NCBI GenBank assembly: GCA_021647375.1
Contig: JAKIUV010000012.1
Location: 1 to 43,860 of the forward strand
DNA: 43,860 bases
Direction of reading: 5' to 3'
From: Robiginitomaculum sp.
GTDB taxonomy: Bacteria; Pseudomonadota; Alphaproteobacteria; Caulobacterales; Maricaulaceae
Of the stretch, positions 17,678 to 26,263 are shown one piece after another. The stretch's first letter is position 1, and the number at the start of each line of letters is the position of its first letter. A program made the position numbers and the translations under genes. The notes under the pieces were generated by a model. It searched no databases. It was given only the letters and a program-made list of their open reading frames with translations, and was not told the origin of the DNA.

Positions 17678-19259
17678 TTATGTGATTGTTGGCGGCGGGT
17701 CAGCAGGATGCACTTTGGCAGGGCGGCTCTCCGAAGACCCGGACGTTACGGTATGTCTTTTAGAGGCTGGGCCAAAAGACGATAGTTTTTTGATCAATGT
17801 TCCTGCGGGTGCGGCAGCACTGATGCCCAAAGCTGGCAAGTTGAATTGGGGGTTTGAAACCGTACCACAAAAAGGGCTGAACGGGCGCAAAGGCTATCAG
17901 CCGCGCGGCAAGACCTTGGGTGGGTCTTCGTCCATAAATGCGATGATTTACATTCGCGGCCATAAATCCGATTATGATAATTGGGTAGACATGGGTGCTA
18001 AAGGCTGGGGTTGGGACGACGTGCTGCCCTATTTTAAGAAGTCCGAAAACCGCGAAGCTGGCGGCAATGATTTGCGCGGGGAAGGCGGCCCTCTGAATGT
18101 CACAAGCTTACGATCACCAAACCCGACCGCCGAACATTATCTCGACGCTTGTGCCCAGCTTCAACTGCCTAAAACTGAAGATTTTAACGGCGAACACTTC
18201 GAAGGCACAGGCCGTTATGAAGTCACCCAAAAAGACGGCCAACGCTTTAGCGCCGCCAAAGCCTATCTAACACCAAATCTCGACCGTCCCAATCTCACTG
18301 TCATCACCGATGCTACAACCACCAAAATCAATATCGAAGACGGTCAGGCGATTGGGGTTGAATGCCAGATAGACGACGAAATCCAAACCATCAATGCGGC
18401 GCGCGAAGTCCTTGTTTGCGGCGGTGCATTTGGCTCGCCGCAAATTTTACTGCTCTCGGGCATTGGCGACAAAGATGAATTGTCGCAGGTCGGTATAGAA
18501 TGTGTGCATCATCTACCGGGTGTTGGTAAAAATTTGCACGACCATATTGATTATATCATTTCATATAAGTCGAAAAGTACGGATACGCTCGGCTATTCCC
18601 TCGTGGGAATTTTTAAAGCCATCAAAGCCGTGTTTGAGTATCGCAAACATAAGACCGGAATTTTCACCTCCAACTTTGCCGAGGTCGGCGGGTTTTACAA
18701 ATCCAGTCCAGACGTTTCAGTCCCAGACTTACAAACCCATTTCGTTGTCGGCATTGTTGATGACCACGCCCGTAAATCCCACCTCGGACATGGGTATTCT
18801 TGTCATGTTTGCGTGCTGCGGCCTAAGTCTCGCGGTACGGTCAAGCTAGGGAGCAATGACCCATTCGCCGCACCGCTAATCGACCCTGCATTTTTGGAAG
18901 ATGATGCGGATATGGAGGTCTTGCTCAAAGGTGTAAAGCTCATTGACCAAATCGTAAAATCCCCGGCCTTTGACAATATTTGCGGCAAGCGCCTGTATAG
19001 CACAGAAGATATGAGCGACAATGAATGGCGCGAAGAAATCCGCAACCGCGCCGACACGGTCTATCACCCAGTCGGCACATGTAAAATGGGCGTCGACCAT
19101 ATGGCCGTGGTTGACCCGGAGTTAAAAGTCCACGGCCTGCAAGGTTTGCGGGTTATTGATGCCTCAATTATGCCGCAGGTAAATTCCGGCAACACCAACG
19201 CCCCCACAATCATGATTGCCGAAAAAGCAGCAGATATGATTAAATCTGCCCGCAACTAA
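17664..19259 (+). CDS. GMC-family FAD oxidoreductase (choline dehydrogenase-like)
   Basis: This 531-residue flavoprotein oxidises an alcohol. The FAD-binding motif is 'YVIVGGGSAGCTLAGRL' at residues 6-22. GMC signature 1 surrounds 'GKTLGGSSSINAMIYIRG', and signature 2 is 'GAFGSPQILLLSGIG'. The catalytic histidine is H468 in 'YHPVGTCKMG', and the C-terminal 'NSGNTNAPTIMIAEKAADMI' is typical. It resembles alcohol and choline dehydrogenases of this family; no signal peptide is seen. The 14-base overlap with the lipoprotein amidohydrolase shows that the genes are coexpressed, but the two products would sit in different compartments. Confidence 0.92.
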   Translation: MKNYDYVIVGGGSAGCTLAGRLSEDPDVTVCLLEAGPKDDSFLINVPAGAAALMPKAGKLNWGFETVPQKGLNGRKGYQPRGKTLGGSSSINAMIYIRGHKSDYDNWVDMGAKGWGWDDVLPYFKKSENREAGGNDLRGEGGPLNVTSLRSPNPTAEHYLDACAQLQLPKTEDFNGEHFEGTGRYEVTQKDGQRFSAAKAYLTPNLDRPNLTVITDATTTKINIEDGQAIGVECQIDDEIQTINAAREVLVCGGAFGSPQILLLSGIGDKDELSQVGIECVHHLPGVGKNLHDHIDYIISYKSKSTDTLGYSLVGIFKAIKAVFEYRKHKTGIFTSNFAEVGGFYKSSPDVSVPDLQTHFVVGIVDDHARKSHLGHGYSCHVCVLRPKSRGTVKLGSNDPFAAPLIDPAFLEDDADMEVLLKGVKLIDQIVKSPAFDNICGKRLYSTEDMSDNEWREEIRNRADTVYHPVGTCKMGVDHMAVVDPELKVHGLQGLRVIDASIMPQVNSGNTNAPTIMIAEKAADMIKSARN

Positions 19260-19307
19260 CTGCTATTCGCATTGAAATAACAGACAAATTAACTTGCGCT
19301 TATATAT

Positions 19308-19340
19308 TAGGCGTGTATAGGACGCCTAGATTTTAAATTT
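19308..19340 (+). terminator. Hairpin ending the GMC transcript
   Basis: TAGGCGT at 19308-19314 pairs with ACGCCTA at 19322-19328 across a seven-base loop, followed by a T-rich but interrupted tail. It is a moderate terminator. Confidence 0.5.
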
Positions 19341-19355
19341 TGGTAGTCGTGAGTC

Positions 19356-19535
19356 TATAATATTGTTTTTCTAAGTACCCAATAAACCAGTTCGAGTTCT
19401 CGAATGTTGATCTCACGATCACCCGCGTTTCCAAAGTTCTAAGTCCTTCAATTCCCAGCTTTTAATCTCTATTTGTCTCCAGGCGCTTTGCCAAAGTGGT
19501 TGGGGTTTTATTATTGCTCAAATTAGGAGAGTACT
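19356..19535 (+). promoter_or_regulatory. Promoter and long leader of the cold-shock gene
   Basis: A perfect TATAAT at 19356-19361 predicts a start near 19368 and an untranslated leader of about 165 bases, the size known for cspA-type mRNAs whose leaders act as RNA thermosensors. No convincing -35 is seen. TTCGA at 19391-19395 pairs with TCGAA at 19400-19404 over a four-base loop. The ribosome site TTAGGAGAG is strong. Thermosensing is inferred from leader length and gene type only. Confidence 0.5.
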
Positions 19536-19745
19536 ATGGCAACTGGAACAGTTAAATGGTTTAACGGAACTAAAGGTTACGGATTTATCGAGCCTGATGA
19601 TGGCGGCAAAGACGTGTTTGTACACGTAAGTGCTGTTGAAGCGGCTGGCCTTTCAGGTCTGCAAGAAGACCAAAAAGTTAGCTACGAAATCGTAGAAAAT
19701 CGCGGTAAAGAAGCTGCTGGCGATCTAACGATTATTGAAGGCTAG
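19536..19745 (+). CDS. Cold-shock domain protein
   Basis: This 69-residue single cold-shock domain binds single-stranded RNA or DNA as a chaperone. RNP1 is 'KGYGFIE' and RNP2 'VFVHVS'. The start 'MATGTVKWFN' is canonical. The alphaproteobacterial form with 'AVEAAGLSGLQEDQ' is typical. A strong ribosome site and long leader precede it, and a clear terminator follows, so it is a single-gene unit. Confidence 0.96.
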   Translation: MATGTVKWFNGTKGYGFIEPDDGGKDVFVHVSAVEAAGLSGLQEDQKVSYEIVENRGKEAAGDLTIIEG

Positions 19746-19804
19746 TCTCTGGATTTCTTTCTGGACTAAATTTCAATCGGGCTAAATAGCCTGATACAAA
19801 AGAG

Positions 19805-19835
19805 AAAAGCGGAGCTTGTTGGTTCCGCTTTTTTT
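19805..19835. terminator. Terminator after the cold-shock gene
   Basis: AAAAGCGGA at 19805-19813 pairs with TCCGCTTTT at 19824-19832 over a ten-base loop, followed by more T. The flanking A run could let it also end the convergent pseudouridine synthase transcript. Confidence 0.85.
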
Positions 19836-19848
19836 ATTGGGGAGCGCT

Positions 19849-20526
19849 CTAAAAATCGCAATCCACTTTGAAGTCTAAATGGGCACCGCCGTCTGGGTGT
19901 CTGAACTCTATTGCGTGGGCGTGGAGGTGCATGCGGGAGCTTGCTTTGAAAGCTTCGTCGTGGGCGTAGAGATTATCGCCCAATATAGGGTGGCCAAGCT
20001 CTAGCATATGGACGCGCAACTGGTGGGAGCGTCCGGTTTTTGGTTTTAGCAGGACACGGGTAATGCGCTCATGAGATTCGAGTATCTCCCATTCAGTCTC
20101 AGTAGGTTTACCAATATCGAAATCGACTTTTTGCAAAGGGCGGTTCGGCCAATCGCAGATGAGCGGCAGGTTTATCGTGCCTGATTTTGCGTTTGGAACA
20201 CCCCAAATGTCAGCGAGGTAGGTTTTGCGGATTTGGCGGTTTTCGAACTGTAGACCGATATGACGGTGGGCGTGGGCGGTACGTGCCAAGACCATAATGC
20301 CGCTGGTGGCGGTATCGAGACGGTGGATGATACGGGCGTCCGGGAAGTGTGCTTGGACGCGGGATTCGAGACAATCTTTCAGGTCGTCAGACTTACCCGG
20401 AACAGAGAGCAGGCCGGCAGGTTTATTGACAATAAGAAAATGCGGGTCTTCGCATATGACCTCCACAGCCTCTTGCGGTGGGTCATAGGTGAAGGGGCGT
20501 AAGGCGTTATTCGCTTTGCGGGACAC
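19849..20526 (-). CDS. RluA-family RNA pseudouridine synthase
   Basis: This 225-residue enzyme converts specific uridines in RNA to pseudouridine. The catalytic aspartate is in 'IIHRLDTATSGIMVLARTA'. 'KPAGLLSVPGK' and 'TGRSHQLRVHMLELGHPILGD' are further RluA-family hallmarks. No S4 domain precedes the catalytic part, which is like E. coli RluA; the target (tRNA or 23S rRNA) cannot be decided. Its start overlaps the rnd end by 20 bases, so it is translated from the same message. Confidence 0.92.
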   Translation of the reverse strand: MSRKANNALRPFTYDPPQEAVEVICEDPHFLIVNKPAGLLSVPGKSDDLKDCLESRVQAHFPDARIIHRLDTATSGIMVLARTAHAHRHIGLQFENRQIRKTYLADIWGVPNAKSGTINLPLICDWPNRPLQKVDFDIGKPTETEWEILESHERITRVLLKPKTGRSHQLRVHMLELGHPILGDNLYAHDEAFKASSRMHLHAHAIEFRHPDGGAHLDFKVDCDF

Positions 20527-21673
20527 AAGAGACCGCGACGACTTTTTTGTCCCTCAAAGTCAGACTAATTTCGCCGTTGAGCATTTTTAGCGCGTCCTCG
20601 CCGAACACTTCACGGCGCCAACTGCTCAAGGCGCGGACATCTGCTTTTTTCCCGAACGCGGCAAGTTCCGTTAAATCCGCTACATTGGCGATCAGACGCG
20701 GCGCGATGTCTTCGTATTCTGTTTTTAGTCGGAGCAGTGTTTTCAGCATGTCAACACTCGGCCCTAGACCGGACGGCATTTGTAATTTGCGAGCAGTGTC
20801 AGGCGCGTAGTCAGCGGCGTTATTGATAGCCTTTTGCACCTCGTCTATAAGATCCGACGCGTTTTTGCGGTTGGCAAAGCCGCCCGGGATACCGCGCACA
20901 TTGTTCAGGTCTTGGATCCGTTTAGGCTTGCGCTGGGCGATGACATAAATGCCGTCGTCCTTGAGAATGCGTCCGCGCGGTACGTCTTTGAACTGGGCTT
21001 CACGCTCGCGCCAAGCAGCAGCAGCCTTGAGGGCGGCTAGATAATCCTGGCGGAACATGCGCGGCTTTAGACGCATCCAGGCCCGCTCAGGGTCGAAATC
21101 ATATAAATGCGGGTCGCTCATGGACAGCATTTCTTCGCGCACCCAACCCATGCGGCCTTTTTTGGTCAATTCCCGGCACATGCCCGGATACAAATCCCGC
21201 AAATGGGTGACATCGGCCAGCGCATAATTGAGTTGGTTCTCGGACAGGGGGCGGCGCGCCCAATCGGTGAAGCGCGCCCCTTTATCCAGATTTATACCCA
21301 GACGACCTTTGACCAATGCCAGGTAGCCAACATTTTCCCCAAACCCGAGCGCCATGGCGGCGATTTGGGTGTCGAATAAGGGGGCGGGCACTTTGCCGAG
21401 TAATTTGTAAAAAATTTCCATGTCTTGGCGGGCAGCGTGCATCACCTTTTCGATGTCTTTATTGGCGAGCAGGGAAAGAAGCGGCGATAAATCTATGCCG
21501 TCGGCCAGCGGGTCTAAAATAGCTTCGTCGTCCGGTGTCGCCATCTGTATCAAGCAAAGCTGTGAGTAAAACGTCCGCTCGCGCATAAATTCAGTATCAA
21601 GAGCAATAAAAGGCGCAGATTTGGCTTTTTTGCAAAATTTAGCCAAAGAATCAGTTGTTGTTATAATTTTCAT
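20507..21673 (-). CDS. rnd: Ribonuclease D
   Basis: This 388-residue 3'-5' exoribonuclease trims tRNA and other stable RNA ends. The DEDD motifs are visible: 'FIALDTEFMRE' (Exo I), 'HAARQDMEIFY' (Exo II) and 'NYALADVTHLRDLY' (Exo III). The C-terminal half contains an HRDC domain, recognised from 'AWREREAQFKDVPRGRILKDD'. Length is normal. It is the first gene of a two-gene RNA-maturation operon with the pseudouridine synthase. Confidence 0.95.
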   Translation of the reverse strand: MKIITTTDSLAKFCKKAKSAPFIALDTEFMRERTFYSQLCLIQMATPDDEAILDPLADGIDLSPLLSLLANKDIEKVMHAARQDMEIFYKLLGKVPAPLFDTQIAAMALGFGENVGYLALVKGRLGINLDKGARFTDWARRPLSENQLNYALADVTHLRDLYPGMCRELTKKGRMGWVREEMLSMSDPHLYDFDPERAWMRLKPRMFRQDYLAALKAAAAWREREAQFKDVPRGRILKDDGIYVIAQRKPKRIQDLNNVRGIPGGFANRKNASDLIDEVQKAINNAADYAPDTARKLQMPSGLGPSVDMLKTLLRLKTEYEDIAPRLIANVADLTELAAFGKKADVRALSSWRREVFGEDALKMLNGEISLTLRDKKVVAVSCVPQSE

Positions 21674-21777
21674 GCGCCCGCATAGCAGGGCGCGGCGGTA
21701 AGGTCACGGGAAAATACGGGGTTTGGAGTGAAAAATACACCCTGATTGTAATCCACCTTATAGTCAGTTAGCGCAAA

Positions 21778-21807
21778 GGGTGGATCGTGCCAAAGGCCAA
21801 TCCACCC
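21778..21807 (-). terminator. Hairpin after the outer-membrane barrel gene
   Basis: GGGTGGAT at 21778-21785 pairs with ATCCACCC at 21800-21807 across a 14-base loop. On the minus strand only TTT follows, so it is a strong stem with a weak tail. Confidence 0.45.
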
Positions 21808-21819
21808 AGATACGCGATC

Positions 21820-22356
21820 TTAAAATTTATGCAGATATGACAAGGAGATTAGGGTCATACCGTTGACGCCTTGTACATTCAGGTCTTTGGTGTCGTAAGA
21901 AACTGCTTCCATACGTACACCTGAACTTTTGTTGAAATACCAGTCGAAACCAATACCGCCAGCAATTCCGTCCAATGTCAGATTGCCAGTAATGGGGCCA
22001 GTAGCGCCAAATTTGGTGGAGTGGTAACCGCCTTTTACGTAAACTGAATATTGATCGTTAGCCATACGCAAGGTAGCAAAACCAGCAAAGGAGCTATCTA
22101 CACCGACTGAAAGACTTGTTCCAGGGACATCCGTGTCGACGACGCCCGTACTAATAACACCCTCGACACCAAAATATTTGGCGAAATTATAGCCAATAGT
22201 ACCTTGAACGCCCATAATGTCGTTATTGTCATACATGACACCGCCCGCTCCGACAAAAAAACCGTCGCCATTGCCTTCAGAGCCATCTTCGGCAAAAGCT
22301 GGACAAGCCAAGCCTAAAGCCATTATTGTGATAATTGCAGTTGATAAAGACTTCAT
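21820..22356 (-). CDS. Small outer-membrane beta-barrel protein
   Basis: This 178-residue protein has a clear signal peptide ('MALGLACPAFAEDG'), followed by alternating strands with short turns ('GFFVGAGGVMYDNND', 'YSVYVKGGYHSTKFG', 'GIGFDWYF'). It ends with 'SLSYLHKF', a terminal phenylalanine as required for outer-membrane assembly. About eight strands fit, as in OmpA/OmpX-like barrels. I do not recognise a specific family. AAAGGAGT precedes the start. It could be a structural barrel or an adhesin-like surface protein. Confidence 0.8.
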   Translation of the reverse strand: MKSLSTAIITIMALGLACPAFAEDGSEGNGDGFFVGAGGVMYDNNDIMGVQGTIGYNFAKYFGVEGVISTGVVDTDVPGTSLSVGVDSSFAGFATLRMANDQYSVYVKGGYHSTKFGATGPITGNLTLDGIAGGIGFDWYFNKSSGVRMEAVSYDTKDLNVQGVNGMTLISLSYLHKF

Positions 22357-22455
22357 AGTCTTACTCCTTTTGATTTATGTGTAAACACCCCTTATTGCCC
22401 GTCATAGATGTTTCCTAGGAGGGCGCAAGTTTTATTTACCGCCATGCCACCAAGC

Positions 22456-23727
22456 CTATTTATGCTTAGCCCGGATACGGCGGACTATATACCAGACCGT
22501 TAGTATTGCGATGGGGACAAAAATTGCGGTGAGGAGTTTTGGGTTGATATATCCGTCAATGCCAATGCCTTTGGCGACATAATTAAGCAGGCCCACAACA
22601 TAATAGCTAACCGCAGCGATAGAGAGGCCCTCGACGGTTGATTGTAAGCGGTATTGCATCAAGGCACGCTCATTCATACTATCCAGAACGGCTTTGTTTT
22701 GCACCTGCATTTGCATTTCAACTTTGGTGCGCAGTAGTCCCGTTGACCTATCGAGTTTGTCCCCCGCCACCGCTATTCTTTGCTCGACATTTTCAACCGT
22801 GCGCATGGCGGGGGCGAGGCGCTTGTTCAAAAACTCTTCTATCTTGGAATAGCTTGGAATGCCTTGTTCGTTAATGCGCTTTAGTCTCGCTTTTACCAGA
22901 GAATAATAGGCGCGCGATGCGGAGAACCTATATTGGCTGGCCGCCGAAAGTTTAGCAAGGTCGGCGGCAATATCCGTAATTTCGTCAAGGCTTTTGCGCG
23001 TACTCGCAATACTTGATTTCGTATTAACCTGTTTCATTAAATGGACAAGTTGAGTTTCTACAGCCGCGATTTCCGGCAAAATTTTCTTGATACGTTCAAA
23101 CCCGTAAAGTGACATCATGCGGTATGTCTCGGTTTCTAAAAGACGCCGCACTAATATGCCACAATTCCGGTCGTCCAGACCTCTATTATGTATTGTGTAT
23201 TTGGTGGCACCAAATTCGTCTTGCATAAAATCGGTTATAATGAGCGCCCTTTCCTTTTTGACCAATGACATGCAAATGCTTTCAGGGTCAAACTCGCGCA
23301 GATCGGGCGTCTTGCTGGTGTCTGCACATTTAAGTAAATTCACCCGTGCGGCAGAAATAAGGCTGTGCTTATTGGCCATCATGGCTTTGACGTGTTTCGC
23401 CGATATTTGCCAAAGTTTTCTTTGCGCGGTTTTGGTATATAGGCAGTCCCATGTCAGGGTGATGAATTCTGTATGGCGCTCCCATATGAGTTGAATGCCG
23501 TCAATAACCACAGTGTGATGTCGCGACCCTGTTTCGGGTGGTGTTAAATCCTGATTGATACACCACTGCCAGAAGGCTGCCATGTCGTCTTGGGCATTTG
23601 AAGAGGGTTTACATAAAAATGCCTGCTGTAAAACCGCGCGCGGTGTGGTCAATGCCCTATAGGGTCGCGCATGCACTTCGGCCAGAATCGCATCCCGTAA
23701 GGGATGCTGCTTAATAAAAATATCCAT
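22456..23727 (-). CDS. DUF3422-family membrane protein
   Basis: This 423-residue protein belongs to the DUF3422 family, recognised from the N-terminal 'HPLRDAILAEVHARPY' motif and overall architecture. The start at 23727 is favoured because GGAGGAA lies eight bases upstream; a longer frame begins at 23781 without one. The middle is largely helical and probably coiled-coil ('LSAASQYRFSASRAYYSLV'). Two hydrophobic segments close to the C-terminus ('LSIAAVSYYVVGLLNYV' and 'LLTAIFVPIAILTVWYIV') anchor it in the inner membrane. The function of the family is not known to me. Confidence 0.82.
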   Translation of the reverse strand: MDIFIKQHPLRDAILAEVHARPYRALTTPRAVLQQAFLCKPSSNAQDDMAAFWQWCINQDLTPPETGSRHHTVVIDGIQLIWERHTEFITLTWDCLYTKTAQRKLWQISAKHVKAMMANKHSLISAARVNLLKCADTSKTPDLREFDPESICMSLVKKERALIITDFMQDEFGATKYTIHNRGLDDRNCGILVRRLLETETYRMMSLYGFERIKKILPEIAAVETQLVHLMKQVNTKSSIASTRKSLDEITDIAADLAKLSAASQYRFSASRAYYSLVKARLKRINEQGIPSYSKIEEFLNKRLAPAMRTVENVEQRIAVAGDKLDRSTGLLRTKVEMQMQVQNKAVLDSMNERALMQYRLQSTVEGLSIAAVSYYVVGLLNYVAKGIGIDGYINPKLLTAIFVPIAILTVWYIVRRIRAKHK

Positions 23728-23935
23728 AGAGCATTCCTCCCGACTCACATGAAATTTTAGCCCATTTAAACAAAAACACAACTCTGTATTCTATATGCGT
23801 ACACTACCTTATTGTCTGAGCGATATGCGTCTTCCGGGGACAAAACATGCCCCATTGTAACAGAACGTATGTTTTTGTTAGTTGTTTACGCGGTATGCTT
23901 GGCATAGAGCGGCGACAACTGATTTGAGGACAAGT

Positions 23936-25057
23936 ATGAAATTCCCGTTTATTGACCTGCAAGCACAGCGCAAAACTATCAGAGACGAAATTGATGCGGC
24001 GGTGAACCGGGTTGTTCGCCATGGTGCCTATATTTTGGGGCCTGAGGTTGGGCAGTTTGAAAATGAATTGGCCGCGTTTGAGGGTGTGGCTCATGTGGCT
24101 GCTTGTGCCAACGGCACTGATGCGCTCAAATTACCCATGTTGGCTTGGAATATCGGGGTTGGCGATGCGGTGTTTTGCCCGTCCTTTACTTATACGGCCA
24201 CGGCGGAAGCCATAGCCATTATCGGGGCGACGCCGGTATTTGTCGATATTGACCCGGATACATACACCATGTGCCCAAAGTCATTGCAGGCGGCGATTGA
24301 TGGGGTGAAACGAGCCGAGAAATTAACACCGCGCTGCGTCATTGCGGTGGATTTATTTGGTCAAAGTGCGGATTACCCGGCAATTTCGACTATCACCAAG
24401 GCCGAAGGGCTAAAGCTGATTTCCGATAACGCCCAAAGCCTTGGCTGCCGCCTGAACGGACACAGTCCGGCACATTGGGCGGATGTGGCGACCACCAGTT
24501 TCTTTCCGGCCAAACCGCTTGGCTGTTACGGCGACGGCGGGGCAATTTTGACCAATGATGGGGCGCTCACGGCTGAGCTGCGTGACCTAGCTTTCCACGG
24601 TCGTTCCAGCACACCCTTTGACCACGATAAGATTGGGCTAAATTCGCGTCTGGACACCATTCAAGCGGCTATATTATTGGAGAAGCTTAAAATATTTGCC
24701 CGCGAGATTGAAGATAGAAATACTATCGCCGAGCGCTATGCCAAAGCACTCAAACCGCTCGGTATCAAAACGCCAACGGTGATTTCGGGCGGTGTGTCCA
24801 CATGGGCGCAATACACGATAGAGGTCGAGAACCGTGATGCGTTCCTGGACAATGTCCGCGCCCAAGATATTCCGGTCGCTGCCTATTATCCGCGCCCCGT
24901 ACATTTGCAATCTGCCTATACGGATTTCCCCATCAGCGGCAATGGTCTGCCCGTAACCGAGCGCGCCATGCACAGCGTAGCGGCTCTGCCCATGCATGCT
25001 TATTTAAGCCGTGAAAATCAGGATTTGGTCAAAGAAGCAGTGGCAAAATCAATATAA
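23936..25057 (+). CDS. WbpE-like PLP-dependent sugar aminotransferase
   Basis: This 373-residue DegT/DnrJ/EryC1 enzyme transfers an amino group to a nucleotide-linked keto-sugar. The PLP lysine is K193 in 'TSFFPAKPLGCYGDGG'. Cofactor contacts include 'ANGTDAL' and 'DNAQSLG'. The sequence most resembles WbpE, which makes the 3-amino group of UDP-2,3-diamino-uronic acids in O-antigen synthesis. The start at 23936 has GAGGA upstream and matches the family N-terminus ('MKFPFIDLQAQRKTIRDEI'). It opens the island and implies an amino sugar in a surface glycan. The oxidase and acetyltransferase partners of the Wbp pathway are not in this window. Confidence 0.87.
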   Translation: MKFPFIDLQAQRKTIRDEIDAAVNRVVRHGAYILGPEVGQFENELAAFEGVAHVAACANGTDALKLPMLAWNIGVGDAVFCPSFTYTATAEAIAIIGATPVFVDIDPDTYTMCPKSLQAAIDGVKRAEKLTPRCVIAVDLFGQSADYPAISTITKAEGLKLISDNAQSLGCRLNGHSPAHWADVATTSFFPAKPLGCYGDGGAILTNDGALTAELRDLAFHGRSSTPFDHDKIGLNSRLDTIQAAILLEKLKIFAREIEDRNTIAERYAKALKPLGIKTPTVISGGVSTWAQYTIEVENRDAFLDNVRAQDIPVAAYYPRPVHLQSAYTDFPISGNGLPVTERAMHSVAALPMHAYLSRENQDLVKEAVAKSI

Positions 25058-25153
25058 TCGTGGGATATAGCCTATTATTACCTTGAAAAACCAATATTAT
25101 TAACCTATTTGCGCCTATAAATATCAAAAAGGTGGGATATTTCCCATAAATAT

Positions 25154-26263
25154 ATGCGCCAAATTGACGAATTGATTAACCGAGCCGAAGCGCTCGCACA
25201 TACAAGCGGGCAGTCCCTGTCGACTATATCGCGCAAGCTGATGAATGACGGCAAGGGCATAGCGCGGCTGAAATCTGGTGGGCAATGTACGCTCAAGACA
25301 CTGGAAAAAGCTTTCACGGTTTTGGGCGAATTGGAGCAAAAAACCGTACCTCAGACCACACACGACCTCACGCACCTGCAAAGGCTGGAGGCCGAGAGCA
25401 TTCATATTATGCGCGAAGTTGTGGCCCAGTGTGCCAATCCGGTCATGCTCTATAGTGTCGGCAAGGATAGTGCGGTTATGCTGCATTTGGCGCTGAAGGC
25501 TTTTTACCCGGCCAAGCCGCCATTTCCGCTTTTGCATGTGGATACGGGCTGGAAGTTCAAAGAGATGATTGCTTTTCGCGACCGCCGTATGAGAGAGCTA
25601 GGCCTTGAGCTTATCGTCCACACCAATCCCGACGGTATTCAGCAAGGCATTGGACCATTCAGTCATGGCTCGGAAGTCCATACGGATATCATGAAGACGC
25701 AAGGTCTGAAGCAGGCGCTGGACAAGCATGGTATTGATGCGGCTTTTGGCGGCGCGCGGCGCGACGAAGAAAAATCCCGCGCCAAGGAGCGGGTGTTTTC
25801 CTTTCGCACAAAAAATCATAGATGGGATCCGAAAAACCAAAGGCCAGAGCTTTGGTCTATTTATAATACGCGCGTCTCTAAAGGTGAGAGTATGCGCGTC
25901 TTTCCGTTGTCCAACTGGACCGAAGCCGACGTCTGGCAATATATCTTGGCGGAGAATATCGAAGTGCCGGACTTATATCTGGCGGCCAAGCGCCCGGTGG
26001 TCGAGCGGGACGGCGTGCTGCTCATGGTCGATGATGAGCGTATGCCTATAGGCGCAGACGAAATTGTCACTGAGAAAATGGTGCGGTTTCGTACCCTCGG
26101 TTGCTACCCGTTGACGGGGGCGGTGGAGAGTAAGGCGACAACGCTTGCGCAAGTAATCAAAGAGACCTTGGCGTCCCGAACCTCCGAGCGTCAAGGCCGG
26201 GTCATTGACCAAGACGCAGACGGCGCCAGTATGGAAGACAAAAAGCAAGAGGGGTATTTTTAA
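25154..26263 (+). CDS. cysD: ATP sulfurylase small subunit CysD1 with a helix-turn-helix-like N-terminal domain
   Basis: CysD with CysN forms adenylylsulfate (APS) from sulfate and ATP. Residues from about 72 onward are a complete CysD, with the PP-loop motif 'YSVGKDSAVML', 'GGARRDEEKSRAKERVFSFR' and 'QRPELWSIYN'. Residues 1-70 are extra. They include 'SLSTISRKLMNDGKGIARLKSGG', which resembles the small DNA-binding-like helical domains found in many alphaproteobacterial proteins. Compared with CysD2 in this window (300 residues), this one has 369. No ATG lies between the extension and the CysD core, so the fusion is real unless a TTG is used near 25331. It overlaps cysNC1 by one base. Confidence 0.93.
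   Translation: MRQIDELINRAEALAHTSGQSLSTISRKLMNDGKGIARLKSGGQCTLKTLEKAFTVLGELEQKTVPQTTHDLTHLQRLEAESIHIMREVVAQCANPVMLYSVGKDSAVMLHLALKAFYPAKPPFPLLHVDTGWKFKEMIAFRDRRMRELGLELIVHTNPDGIQQGIGPFSHGSEVHTDIMKTQGLKQALDKHGIDAAFGGARRDEEKSRAKERVFSFRTKNHRWDPKNQRPELWSIYNTRVSKGESMRVFPLSNWTEADVWQYILAENIEVPDLYLAAKRPVVERDGVLLMVDDERMPIGADEIVTEKMVRFRTLGCYPLTGAVESKATTLAQVIKETLASRTSERQGRVIDQDADGASMEDKKQEGYF

Noticed and set aside
19380..19420. tRNA-like T-arm string (GTTCGAG) in the cold-shock leader
   Set aside because: No acceptor or anticodon stem can be formed around it; it is a simple TTCGA/TCGAA hairpin.
25154..25363. Extension of CysD1 as a separate small gene
   Set aside because: There is no stop codon between it and the CysD core and no ribosome site for an internal start, so a fusion is simpler.
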